From Bacillus dicomae (GTDB lineage: Bacteria; Bacillota; Bacilli; Bacillales; Bacillaceae_G): a stretch of 64,000 nucleotides of DNA. The stretch is taken from the NCBI RefSeq assembly GCF_006494425.1, contig NZ_VHIV01000011.1:1-64000 (forward strand), given 5' to 3'. The translations under genes and the position numbers were made by a program. Shown one piece after another: positions 54,386-61,328 of the stretch. The notes under the pieces were generated by a model. It searched no databases. It saw nothing but the letters and a program-made list of their open reading frames with translations, and was not told the origin of the DNA. Position 1 is the first letter of the stretch; the number at the start of each line of letters is the position of its first letter.

Positions 54386-55249
54386 CAGCATATTGATATG
54401 ATGATGCTCTTCAATTGTTTTTAAAAAGCTACGCATTGAATTCGTCATATAACTATCTTTGCGGCGTATGAAAACCGTTGAAATACTACCATATTTTTCA
54501 GGAATTGCATGACAATGCACTTTACCTGCTCTAGAAAGATGATGGACCGCAGACTGTGGGACAAGTGTAATTCCAAGGCCGAGTGCAACACTGTTTAATA
54601 TTGTCTCTAATATGTTGAATTCCATAATTCTTTTTGGGAGCAAACCTTCGTCTTTCAGCCATCGTTCTAGTTTGGAACGGTATCCACATCCTTGGTTAAA
54701 AACGAGTAGAGGCGTTGTTGTAAATTCTTCTATATGAAAAGCTTTATTTTGTGTTACAAGCATTAATTTTTCTGTACTAACATCGTATTGTTCAATAAGG
54801 GGATGTTTTATTGGTCCTGATATAAAAGCACCATCTAATTGATGATCGAGTACTTCTCTAATTAATTCTTCTGTTAGACCTGCTTGTAATGACAAATCGA
54901 CGTTCGGATAGCTTTTATAGTAAGACGATAAAATGGTAGGTAATGTACTTACTGTTTCCACTGTACCGATTTTTAATATGCCAGAGGGTGTTTCACTATC
55001 TAAAAATACTTGTTTTAGCTCATCCACATCTTGCAAAATTTTATTAACATAAACGAGCATTTTTCTTCCTTCAGCTGTTAAAGTCATGCCTCGCTTATGG
55101 CGATAAAAGAGTTGTGTTTTTAATTCGTTTTCTAGTTGTTTAATACGTGCAGTTACATTTGATTGTACGTAATTTAATTCCTTTGCTGCGCTACTTACAC
55201 TACCTTGGTCAGCAACGCTCTGGAAGATTTGCAAGTCTCTTAATTCCAT
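54383..55249 (-). CDS. LysR-family transcriptional regulator
   Basis: This 288-residue regulator has an N-terminal winged helix (residues 1-60: [38 protein letters not shown]) and a LysR substrate-binding domain (about 90-285). The start at 55249 is chosen because AAGGAGG lies 8 bp upstream. It is divergent from an EamA transporter gene and a 35-bp palindrome sits between them, so it probably controls that transporter and itself. Confidence 0.92.
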   Translation of the reverse strand: MELRDLQIFQSVADQGSVSSAAKELNYVQSNVTARIKQLENELKTQLFYRHKRGMTLTAEGRKMLVYVNKILQDVDELKQVFLDSETPSGILKIGTVETVSTLPTILSSYYKSYPNVDLSLQAGLTEELIREVLDHQLDGAFISGPIKHPLIEQYDVSTEKLMLVTQNKAFHIEEFTTTPLLVFNQGCGYRSKLERWLKDEGLLPKRIMEFNILETILNSVALGLGITLVPQSAVHHLSRAGKVHCHAIPEKYGSISTVFIRRKDSYMTNSMRSFLKTIEEHHHINML

Positions 55250-55264
55250 AATACTGTCCTCCTT

Positions 55265-55299
55265 GATGTTAACTATCATTATAAATGATAGTTAACATC
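55265..55299. promoter_or_regulatory. Large palindrome between LysR and EamA genes
   Basis: Two perfect 16-bp arms, GATGTTAACTATCATT and AATGATAGTTAACATC, flank 3 bp. It lies 16 bp before the LysR start and about 80 bp before the EamA start. It is the likely LysR binding site. Confidence 0.75.
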
Positions 55300-55376
55300 A
55301 TTTTAAATCATTTTACGTGATATATTTTTTCTTTTACAATTCTCTTTGTGCAAATAGAAAGAAGCGGGGGATTGTG

Positions 55377-56345
55377 GTGAGAAGAGGTCAAATGATAATA
55401 GGGGCTTTAGCGTGTTTAATTGCAAGTATGTCATGGGGAGCGATGTTTCCAGTTGCTGATCATGCGTTAGAATACATAGATCCATTTTATTTTTCACTTA
55501 TTCGCTACGGAGCGGTGGCGATAATGCTGATTGTATTGTTGTTAATGAAAGAAGGGAAACAGGCATTTCGTTTAGAGGGGAGAGGAAAGTTACTCGTCTT
55601 TTTCGGAACGATGGCGTTTACTGTATATAATGTACTTATATTTTTAGGTCAAATGTTAATGGGAAAATCAGGTGTGATGGTAGCCTCCATTATGGAAGCA
55701 CTTATGCCGATGATTTCTATTTGTATCCTATGGGGATATAAACATGTAAAACCGAAAAGGTATATGATAACGAGCATGATTATTGCTTTTGTAGGAGCTG
55801 TATTTGTTATTACAAAAGGTGATATGAGTTTCTTTTTAACATTGAAAGATAACATGTTTTCGCTAGCATGTATATTTGTAGGAGTTGTAGGGTGGGTTAT
55901 TTATACGATGGGTGGTAAAACGTGTAGCGATTGGTCAACATTACGTTATTCTACGTTGACGTGTGTATTCGGTACGACTGTTACAGGAATTATAACAGTA
56001 ATTATTACGTCGCTTGGATATGTTTCAGTTCCAAGTATGGGAACGATTTCTATCGTGAAATATGATTTATTGTTTATGATGACGTTGCCGGGAATTGTAG
56101 CATTACTCGCTTGGAATTACGGTGTAAAAATTTTATCCTCTATTAATGGGATTTTATTTATTAACTTTGTGCCTATTACGACTTTAATTATTATGATGAT
56201 GCAAGGATATCAAATCACAATATTTGATATTGTAGGGACTTTACTCGTTATTGCAGCACTTATTCGCAATAACGCTTGTCAGAGAAAAGAAGAAAATATA
56301 AATAAGAAGATTTTACAAGAAGAGCAATTACGTCAAGTTGTTTAA
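55377..56345 (+). CDS. EamA-family transporter (DMT superfamily)
   Basis: This 322-residue membrane protein has ten predicted segments in two EamA halves (about 5-140 and 160-295). IASMSWGAMFPVADHALEYIDPFYFSLIRYG at the start is typical of drug/metabolite transporters. The GTG at 55377 with GCGGGGG 6 bp upstream is preferred; an ATG at 55392 is possible. It is divergent from the LysR gene. A 46-residue membrane peptide gene follows in the same direction. Substrate unknown. Confidence 0.85.
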   Translation: MRRGQMIIGALACLIASMSWGAMFPVADHALEYIDPFYFSLIRYGAVAIMLIVLLLMKEGKQAFRLEGRGKLLVFFGTMAFTVYNVLIFLGQMLMGKSGVMVASIMEALMPMISICILWGYKHVKPKRYMITSMIIAFVGAVFVITKGDMSFFLTLKDNMFSLACIFVGVVGWVIYTMGGKTCSDWSTLRYSTLTCVFGTTVTGIITVIITSLGYVSVPSMGTISIVKYDLLFMMTLPGIVALLAWNYGVKILSSINGILFINFVPITTLIIMMMQGYQITIFDIVGTLLVIAALIRNNACQRKEENINKKILQEEQLRQVV

Positions 56346-56366
56346 TAGGCAATTGGAGGATTTCAC

Positions 56367-56507
56367 ATGTTAGAAAGTTTATTGTTTTTCTTCGCTGTAG
56401 GAGTTGCTTGTGAGCTGGCAGCAATTAATCGAAATGGTCGTAAGAAGATAAAACAACAAGCTGAAATGATACAGCTTTTAAAAGAGTTAAAAGAAAAAAA
56501 CATTTAA
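56367..56507 (+). CDS. 46-residue membrane peptide downstream of EamA
   Basis: MLESLLFFFAVGVACELA is one membrane segment, followed by a basic and helical tail (NRNGRKKIKQQAEMIQLLKE) that looks like a short coiled coil. TTGGAGGAT lies 6 bp before the ATG, 21 bp after the EamA stop. No family is recognised. It may assist the transporter. Confidence 0.65.
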   Translation: MLESLLFFFAVGVACELAAINRNGRKKIKQQAEMIQLLKELKEKNI

Positions 56508-56540
56508 AAAGACGACCGGGCATAGACGGTCGTCTTCTTC
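56508..56540. terminator. Terminator shared by the 46-residue peptide gene and cassette 2
   Basis: AAGACGACCG / CGGTCGTCTT surrounds a 9-base loop and has A/T tracts on both sides. The same hairpin recurs at 57604-57637. Confidence 0.88.
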
Positions 56541-56567
56541 TATATAAAGGGGAAAGGGGACACAAAG

Positions 56568-56663
56568 TTATACAAGCGTAGCAGCGTAAATAAAAGCAGT
56601 AAGAAGAAGAGAGCCGCTAGCTAATCCTAAAAAATCTAATTTGTTAAAAGTGATGTTATTCAT
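56568..56663 (-). CDS. Small hydrophobic peptide B, cassette 2
   Basis: This 31-residue peptide begins MNNITFNK, continues LDFLGLASGSLLLTAFIYAATLV. AAGGAGAATG precedes the ATG, in the 12 bp after peptide A. It is two residues shorter near the C-terminus than the cassette 1 copy. It is homologous to 54026-54127 and 57677-57772. Confidence 0.72.
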   Translation of the reverse strand: MNNITFNKLDFLGLASGSLLLTAFIYAATLV

Positions 56664-56675
56664 AATGCATTCTCC

Positions 56676-56777
56676 TTACTTGTTTAGTGTAGAAGCAACA
56701 GCTTTTGCATCGATAAGAGTAGAAAATACCATGCCCAGTGTATTGAAGAAATTGTTCGATTTCATTTTGTTCATCAT
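56676..56777 (-). CDS. Small peptide A, cassette 2
   Basis: This 33-residue peptide begins MMNKMKSN and ends DAKAVASTLNK. Differences from cassette 1 are mostly conservative (Met to Leu, Val to Phe or Ile, Ala to Thr). AAAAGGAGCGGA precedes the start. Part of a two-gene unit under the 65-bp promoter module. Confidence 0.72.
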   Translation of the reverse strand: MMNKMKSNNFFNTLGMVFSTLIDAKAVASTLNK

Positions 56778-56822
56778 ATTGATCCGCTCCTTTTCGAATA
56801 GTTGTTGTTTCTTTCTGACTTA

Positions 56823-56887
56823 ATTGTATGAAATATCGCAAGAAGTAACTATCGAATTAGCTTACAAGAAAATTACACTTTTGTAAG
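56823..56887 (-). promoter_or_regulatory. 65-bp promoter module, cassette 2
   Basis: On the minus strand: CTTACA-AAAG-TGTAAT (56872-56887), TGTAAG half-site, ATTCGAT (56851-56857), 22 bp, then TACAAT (56823-56828). The layout is identical to cassette 1. Confidence 0.75.
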
Positions 56888-56999
56888 AATTGAAATGTAA
56901 CAATTAATACTCATTTTTATTACCAACTCCTAAAACTTAGTGTTATAATTGTGGTAAGAAAATAATTATACTTCGGATGTTCAGAAAGGAACGAAACAA

Positions 57000-57599
57000 A
57001 TGTATAAACCAATTACATTTTTGTTGAAATATATATTTAAAACAGCTGGGAAAGTAGAATTGCAAGGAAGAGAAAAGCTACCAGAAGGTGGTCCATATGT
57101 TGTTGCGTGTACACATACAAGTTTTATGGATGTATTAATGTTAGCTACAGGGATGTACCCGACGGAAATTCATTACATGGCGAAAAAAGAATTATTTGAA
57201 GGGAAATTCAAAAACTGGTTCTTTAAAAATGTAAATGCATTCCCTGTAGATCGTGCAAATCCAGGACCGAGTACACTTAAAATTCCATCACGCTTATTAA
57301 AAGAAGGAAAAGTGGTAGGGATTTTCCCGAGTGGAACGAGATCGACAGAAGACGTTTCGTTAAAAGCTGGTGCTGTTACGATTGCGCTGCGTTCTAACGT
57401 TCCATTAATACCGGCAGCTTATGTTGGTCCATCAAGTATAAAAGAATTAATAAAAGGAAAAAGGGCACAATTGATTTTTGGAGATCCAATTCAAATTGAT
57501 GCGGAAGAACAAATAGACCGAAAAACAGCTATGAAAATGATGACAGATCAATTGAATGAAAAATTTGAAGAGTTAAAAGTAACTTTGCAATCAAATTAA
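57000..57599 (+). CDS. plsC: 1-acyl-sn-glycerol-3-phosphate acyltransferase
   Basis: This 199-residue acyltransferase makes phosphatidic acid for membrane lipids. The HX4D motif HTSFMD lies near residue 38, the second motif NAFPVDRANPGP near 80 and FPSGTRS near 112. The length and the GPYVVACTHTSFMDVLML context fit PlsC. AGAAAGGAACG precedes the ATG. It stands between peptide cassettes 2 and 3 and shares a terminator with cassette 3. Confidence 0.93.
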   Translation: MYKPITFLLKYIFKTAGKVELQGREKLPEGGPYVVACTHTSFMDVLMLATGMYPTEIHYMAKKELFEGKFKNWFFKNVNAFPVDRANPGPSTLKIPSRLLKEGKVVGIFPSGTRSTEDVSLKAGAVTIALRSNVPLIPAAYVGPSSIKELIKGKRAQLIFGDPIQIDAEEQIDRKTAMKMMTDQLNEKFEELKVTLQSN

Positions 57600-57603
57600 A
57601 AGT

Positions 57604-57637
57604 AAAAAGACGACCGGGCATAGACGGTCGTCTTTTC
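57604..57637. terminator. Terminator shared by plsC and cassette 3
   Basis: It is the same AAGACGACCG / CGGTCGTCTT hairpin as at 56508-56540, flanked by A and T runs. The near-identity of the two suggests duplication together with the peptide cassette. Confidence 0.88.
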
Positions 57638-57676
57638 TATTGCTATTTATAATAAAAGGGAAAGGGGACACAAAGT

Positions 57677-57772
57677 TTATACAAGCGTAGCGGCATAAAT
57701 CAAAGTAGTAAGAAGAATCGAGCCACTAGCTAGTCCTAAAAAATCTAATTTGTTAAAAGTGATGTTATTCAT
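57677..57772 (-). CDS. Small hydrophobic peptide B, cassette 3
   Basis: This 31-residue peptide begins MNNITFNK and continues LDFLGLASGSILLTTLIYAATLV. AAGGAGAATTC lies before the ATG. It is nearly the same as the cassette 2 peptide, with Leu to Ile, Ala to Thr and Phe to Leu changes. Confidence 0.72.
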   Translation of the reverse strand: MNNITFNKLDFLGLASGSILLTTLIYAATLV

Positions 57773-57784
57773 AATGAATTCTCC

Positions 57785-57886
57785 TTATTTGTTTAATGTA
57801 GAAGCAACAGATTTTGCATCGAAAAGAGCGGAAAATACCATGCCCATTGTTTTTAAGAAATTGTTTGATTTCATTTTGTTCATCAT
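57785..57886 (-). CDS. Small peptide A, cassette 3
   Basis: This 33-residue peptide begins MMNKMKSN, contains TMGMVFSALFDAKSVASTLNK, and has GAGAAGGAACGG before the start. It is the third copy of the A peptide; the fixed positions across all three are the basic start, GMV, DAK and the TLNK end. Confidence 0.72.
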   Translation of the reverse strand: MMNKMKSNNFLKTMGMVFSALFDAKSVASTLNK

Positions 57887-57932
57887 ATGAATCCGTTCCT
57901 TCTCGAATAGTTGTTGCCCTGTTTCTGACTTA

Positions 57933-57997
57933 ATTGTATGAAATATTGCGGAGAGTAACTATCGAATTAGCTTACAGGAGAATTACAATTTTGTAAG
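57933..57997 (-). promoter_or_regulatory. 65-bp promoter module, cassette 3
   Basis: On the minus strand: CTTACA-AAAT-TGTAAT (57982-57997), TGTAAG half-site, ATTCGAT (57961-57967), 22 bp, then TACAAT (57933-57938). Confidence 0.75.
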
Positions 57998-58077
57998 AAA
58001 AACGAATAGAGGTGTAATGATGAGAAGGTTTGACATATGTTCATGGAATTTATTAATTTAAAAGTAGAGGTGAGTGT

Positions 58078-59055
58078 ATGGCTAACATTAAAGATATTGC
58101 AAAGATGGCGGGAGTTTCCGTTACGACTGTTTCGAGAGTGCTGAATGATCATCCGTACGTAAGCGAAGAAAAAAGGAAAGTGGTTTTAGAAATAGTTGAG
58201 AAATTGAATTACTCACAAAACGCAAATGCTGTTCATTTATCAAAAGGAAAGACGAATATTGTTGGTGTAATTCTCCCTTACATTAATCACCCGAGCTTCG
58301 ATGCAATGGTAGGGGGAATGATGGAGGGAGCGTTAACTCATAATTACAGGGTGCTACTTTGCCAAACGAATTATAATAAAAAAGAAGAAATGAAAAGTTT
58401 GCATATGTTAAAAACGAAACAATTGGATGGTCTTATTATTTGTTCACGTGCAAATGATTGGGAAATGATAGAACCATATGCTTCTTACGGCACAATCATT
58501 GCTTGTGAAGATAATGATATTGCAAACATCTCAAGTGTATATACAAATCATTCGGCAGCTTTCCAGCTAGGGATGAATCACCTTATTGAAAAAGGTTATA
58601 AAAAAATTGGTTATTGTACGGGAAGAAAGCTAGGACCGAGTAGTCAAAAGCGTTTTGATGTTTATAAACACCAATTGCAATCTATAGATGAAGAAGTGAA
58701 TGAAGAATGGATTTTTACAGAATGTTTTACATTAGAAGATGGTGTGAGAGTGGCTCATAAGTTAAAAGGGATGCAGAATCTTCCTGAAGCGTTAATAGTA
58801 GCAGGAGATGAAGTTGCAATTGGGGTTATGACGGAAGTTGGGCAATTGGGTATTCGAGTTCCTGAGGATTTAGCGATTATTGGTTTGGATAACCAACCTA
58901 TTTCGCAAGTGTTACAACTTACAACCATTGATCAAAATTTGAAGGAGATAGGTAAAAAGGCATTTGAAATGTTTTATAGGCAAATAAGTGAGGGAAGTTC
59001 TAAACAAGAAAAGGTGGAAATTCCATATGAACTTGTGGAACGCTCCACAGTTTAG
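58078..59055 (+). CDS. LacI-family transcriptional regulator
   Basis: This 325-residue regulator has a LacI helix-turn-helix (residues 1-50: ANIKDIAKMAGVSVTTVSRVLNDHPYVSEEKR) and a sugar-binding-like domain (about 60-320). GAGGTGAG precedes the ATG. The HTH hinge helix sequence NAVHLSKGKTNIVGVILP is normal. The ligand is unknown. Two palindromes typical of LacI operators lie before the next gene, which is a plausible target. Confidence 0.92.
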   Translation: MANIKDIAKMAGVSVTTVSRVLNDHPYVSEEKRKVVLEIVEKLNYSQNANAVHLSKGKTNIVGVILPYINHPSFDAMVGGMMEGALTHNYRVLLCQTNYNKKEEMKSLHMLKTKQLDGLIICSRANDWEMIEPYASYGTIIACEDNDIANISSVYTNHSAAFQLGMNHLIEKGYKKIGYCTGRKLGPSSQKRFDVYKHQLQSIDEEVNEEWIFTECFTLEDGVRVAHKLKGMQNLPEALIVAGDEVAIGVMTEVGQLGIRVPEDLAIIGLDNQPISQVLQLTTIDQNLKEIGKKAFEMFYRQISEGSSKQEKVEIPYELVERSTV

Positions 59056-59058
59056 TTT

Positions 59059-59100
59059 TAATCCGTTATGTGTATAAGTGCATAACGGATTATTTTTTTG
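59059..59100 (+). terminator. Terminator of the LacI gene
   Basis: AATCCGTTATG / CATAACGGATT surrounds a 10-base loop and is followed by seven T residues. Confidence 0.9.
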
Positions 59101-59108
59101 AAATACCT

Positions 59109-59156
59109 TTGACAGGAAACGCGTTTCATACTTTATAAAGGAGTTAAACCGGTTTG
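59109..59156 (+). promoter_or_regulatory. Promoter with two LacI-type palindromes
   Basis: TTGACA (59109-59114) is followed by the perfect palindrome GAAACGCGTTTC (59116-59127) in the spacer, then a TATAAA-like -10 (about 59134-59139), and AAACCGGTTT (59146-59155) just downstream. Both palindromes have the form recognised by LacI-family proteins. Confidence 0.7.
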
Positions 59157-59203
59157 TAACAATCCATGGATTCTTTTCAAGAATAGTATTTGGAGGGATA
59201 TGC

Positions 59204-59533
59204 GTGAATGAACTTTTATTAAGTATGAAAAAGTATATAGAAGATGACGAAAAAATTTTAGCCTTTGTAGTAGGGATTTTTGAGAAGGATAATTTCGTGT
59301 TATGTTATCAACATGGAATTTTCGTTGCCACTACTAGACGTCTCCTGTTTTACGGGAAATTTCCGTACTATCCTTCAACATTTAAAGAGTACTCATATTT
59401 GCATATAGATAGCATAGATTTTCATCCGTACTTTGAGTTTACTTGTAATCAAGAAACGGTTAGAACTAAGCATATTCAGAAAGGGAATGTGGAGGGATTT
59501 GTTCGTACAGTTAGAGCGAATGTGAATAATTAA
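59204..59533 (+). CDS. PH-domain protein (YokE-like)
   Basis: This 109-residue protein resembles the bacterial PH domain family of YokE/short PH proteins. HGIFVATTRRLLFYGK near residue 38 followed by HIDSIDF near 65 is the usual strand pattern. The start is GTG at 59204, with GGAGGG 8 bp upstream. It is the likely target of the LacI-type operators upstream. The function of the family is unknown. Confidence 0.72.
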   Translation: MNELLLSMKKYIEDDEKILAFVVGIFEKDNFVLCYQHGIFVATTRRLLFYGKFPYYPSTFKEYSYLHIDSIDFHPYFEFTCNQETVRTKHIQKGNVEGFVRTVRANVNN

Positions 59534-59651
59534 TCACCCCTTTGTTTAAACATAATATCTCGATCTTTAAGAGGAAAAATGCGGAATAAAAACCACTTCT
59601 AAACCTCTAGGAGATAGTGATACAATGTCAAATGGGGGGAGGGTATGAACT

Positions 59652-60488
59652 ATGGTTAATCAACGTATAAAGGAAATAACACTAATTACAATTGGTTCAT
59701 TATTATTCGCAATTGGTATTAATTACTTTGCAATTCCAAACCGTTTATCGGAAGGTGGAATTATTGGTTTAACGGTTGTTACGTACTACTTATTTGATTG
59801 GTCACCGGGGATTGTGAACTTTGCTATAAATGCAGTTTTACTAGCTATTGGTTATAAGTTTTTTGATAAAAAAACGATGGTTTATACAATTTTAGGAATT
59901 GTAGAAACATCCTTGTTTTTATATGTTACAGAACATATTGAGTATCATGTAAATAGTGATACGCTATTAGCAGCTTTATTTGCTGGTTTGTTTGTGGGTA
60001 TCGGATTAGGTTGTATGTTCAAAGCCGGAGGTACATCAGGAGGATCGGCAATTTTAGCACGGTTAGCAAATCAATATTTAGGGTGGAGCGTTGGTAAAGG
60101 CGTACTTATTATTGATATCGTTGTAATTGCTGGTTCTGTATTTATAATAGGACAAGAAAAAGCGATGTACACGCTTGTTGCAGTATTCATTGGGGCGAAA
60201 GTGATTGATTTCATTGTAGAAGGAATGGATACAAAAACAGCTGTTACAATTATTTCGAATCAACCAGACTTAATACGTGAGGCTATTACGAAAAACATGA
60301 CGCGCGGTGTCACAGTATTAGAAGGACGCGGCGGATATACTGGTAAAAATAAAGAAGTTTTATATGTTGTTATAAATAAACAAGAGCTTGTTAAGTTAAA
60401 GCAAGTTATTAGCCGAGTAGATGAAGATGCTTTCGTTGTTATTCACGATGTACGTGATGTACTTGGTGGTGGTTTTAAAGCGAGCTAA
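59652..60488 (+). CDS. YitT-family membrane protein
   Basis: This 278-residue protein has five to six N-terminal membrane segments (about residues 8-195, the DUF161/YitT part, with GCMFKAGGTSGGSAILARLAN near 130). A C-terminal cytoplasmic DUF2179 domain (about 215-272, with TRGVTVLEGRGGYTGKNKEVLYVVI) follows. The family is widespread in Bacillus and its function is not established. GGGGGAGGG precedes the ATG. It is monocistronic. Confidence 0.88.
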   Translation: MVNQRIKEITLITIGSLLFAIGINYFAIPNRLSEGGIIGLTVVTYYLFDWSPGIVNFAINAVLLAIGYKFFDKKTMVYTILGIVETSLFLYVTEHIEYHVNSDTLLAALFAGLFVGIGLGCMFKAGGTSGGSAILARLANQYLGWSVGKGVLIIDIVVIAGSVFIIGQEKAMYTLVAVFIGAKVIDFIVEGMDTKTAVTIISNQPDLIREAITKNMTRGVTVLEGRGGYTGKNKEVLYVVINKQELVKLKQVISRVDEDAFVVIHDVRDVLGGGFKAS

Positions 60489-60522
60489 AAGGTGAACGAG
60501 TAAATTCGTTCACCTTTTTTAT
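60488..60522 (+). terminator. Terminator of the YitT gene
   Basis: AAAGGTGAACGA / TCGTTCACCTTT with a short loop is followed by T residues, immediately before the next promoter module. Confidence 0.9.
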
Positions 60523-60523
60523 T

Positions 60524-60588
60524 CTTACAAAACTGTAAGTGTAATGTAAGGAGATTCAATAGTAGATTTTGTTCCTTCTTTTTAAAAT
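60524..60588 (+). promoter_or_regulatory. 65-bp promoter module of the YxeA-like gene
   Basis: CTTACA-AAAC-TGTAAG (60524-60539), a GTAATGTAAG half-site, ATTCAAT (60554-60560), 22 bp, then TAAAAT (60583-60588). It has the same 65-bp layout as the peptide cassettes, on the plus strand. Confidence 0.75.
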
Positions 60589-60625
60589 GGATGTATATAT
60601 ATCCTGCAGAGGAGGAATGTTTATT

Positions 60626-60982
60626 ATGAAGAAAAAAATGATCACTACTATAATAGCGATGATAGTGATAGTAGCAATGTTACTGCCTACGAAACTTGGA
60701 CCAGTTATCGATAAATATAATCCGCTTTATAAGACGAAAGAATACTATACGGTTGTGAATACAATTGGTCAGCATGTTGGTGATGAATGGTATGAATATG
60801 AATTTATAGCATTTGACGAACGTGGAAAAGAACAAAAAATAAAGAAGACTGTTAAGCATATGTTAAAGAGAGATGAAGCATTAAAGGTGTACGCAAAAGG
60901 GCGCTACGGCGAGTCAATCGAAGAAATTGAAGCTGTAAATATTCCTATTAATGCGAAGAGTAAACTTTTAGCGATGAGATAG
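60626..60982 (+). CDS. YxeA-family protein (DUF1093)
   Basis: This 118-residue protein has an N-terminal signal or membrane segment (residues 5-22, MITTIIAMIVIVAMLLP). A small secreted domain follows, with TKEYYTVVNTIGQHVG, YEYEFIAFDERGKEQKIKKT and the end KGRYGESIEEIEAVNIP. This matches the YxeA family. The ATG at 60626, with AGAGGAGGA 10 bp upstream, is preferred. In B. subtilis yxeA lies in the yxdLM-yxeA operon controlled by the BceR-like YxdJ; here it carries its own module. Confidence 0.82.
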   Translation: MKKKMITTIIAMIVIVAMLLPTKLGPVIDKYNPLYKTKEYYTVVNTIGQHVGDEWYEYEFIAFDERGKEQKIKKTVKHMLKRDEALKVYAKGRYGESIEEIEAVNIPINAKSKLLAMR

Positions 60983-60988
60983 TGGATT

Positions 60989-61043
60989 ATACCCCCACCT
61001 ATTTTTTGTCGAAAATAAAAATACTAGGTAGGGGTATTATTGT
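60989..61043 (+). terminator. Terminator-like palindrome after the YxeA gene
   Basis: ATACCCCCACCTA and TAGGTAGGGGTAT pair around a loop of about 25 bases, followed by TATTG. Confidence 0.65.
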
Positions 61044-61050
61044 GTGTGTA

Positions 61051-61089
61051 AAAAAGCCTTGGTCCATATGGACCAAGGCTTTTTTTATT
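61051..61089. terminator. Bidirectional terminator
   Basis: The palindrome AAAGCCTTGGTCCATATGGACCAAGGCTTT is bordered by A and T runs. It can end the YxeA transcript on the plus strand and the decayed cassette on the minus strand. Confidence 0.9.
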
Positions 61090-61092
61090 ATA

Positions 61093-61208
61093 TAAAGGGG
61101 AAGGGGGTACATTGTAGTAGCATGAGTGAAAGGTATAAGAAGAGTGGCTACTAACAATGTAATTTAGTTATGTGAGTGTTCTTCTTATTTGGCTTACTTT
61201 CTAAATTT
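61093..61208 (-). pseudogene. Decayed fourth peptide cassette
   Basis: On the minus strand, AAATAAGAAGAACACTCAC aligns with the end of peptide A and the ribosome binding site of peptide B. GTTAGTAGCCAC and CTTCTTATAC align with the LASG-LLT coding part, and TACCCCCTTCCCCTTTATA aligns with the conserved tail. The A peptide is missing and B lacks a start and an open frame. The promoter module is still intact. Confidence 0.6.
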
Positions 61209-61322
61209 ATTGTACGAAATATTGATAAGGGAAACTATCGAATTACATTACACGTAGCTTACAAACATGTAAGTCTTCTGTAATGTAATTCGATGGTTAA
61301 AAGCTATTGAATTTCATATAGT
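61209..61322. promoter_or_regulatory. Symmetric, two-way 65-bp promoter module
   Basis: The central CTTACA-AACA-TGTAAG (61258-61273) is flanked on each side by 5 bp and then by arms of 20 bp (61233-61252 and 61279-61298) that are inverted copies with one mismatch. Each arm contains the ATTCGAT box, and exactly 22 bp beyond it lies a -10: TACAAT on the minus strand (61209-61214) and TATAGT on the plus strand (61317-61322). Confidence 0.75.
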
Positions 61323-61328
61323 GTAATT

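Noticed and set aside
54054..54396. Plus-strand open frames over peptide cassette 1 (and 56641-56823 over cassette 2)
   Set aside because: They are antisense to the peptide pair, lack ribosome binding sites, and are not kept in all cassettes. The minus-strand frames, ribosome binding sites, promoter and terminator form a coherent unit.
59116..59127. GAAACGCGTTTC as a CcpA cre site
   Set aside because: The centre of the palindrome is G|C rather than C|G, so it does not fit the cre consensus; a LacI-type operator is more likely.
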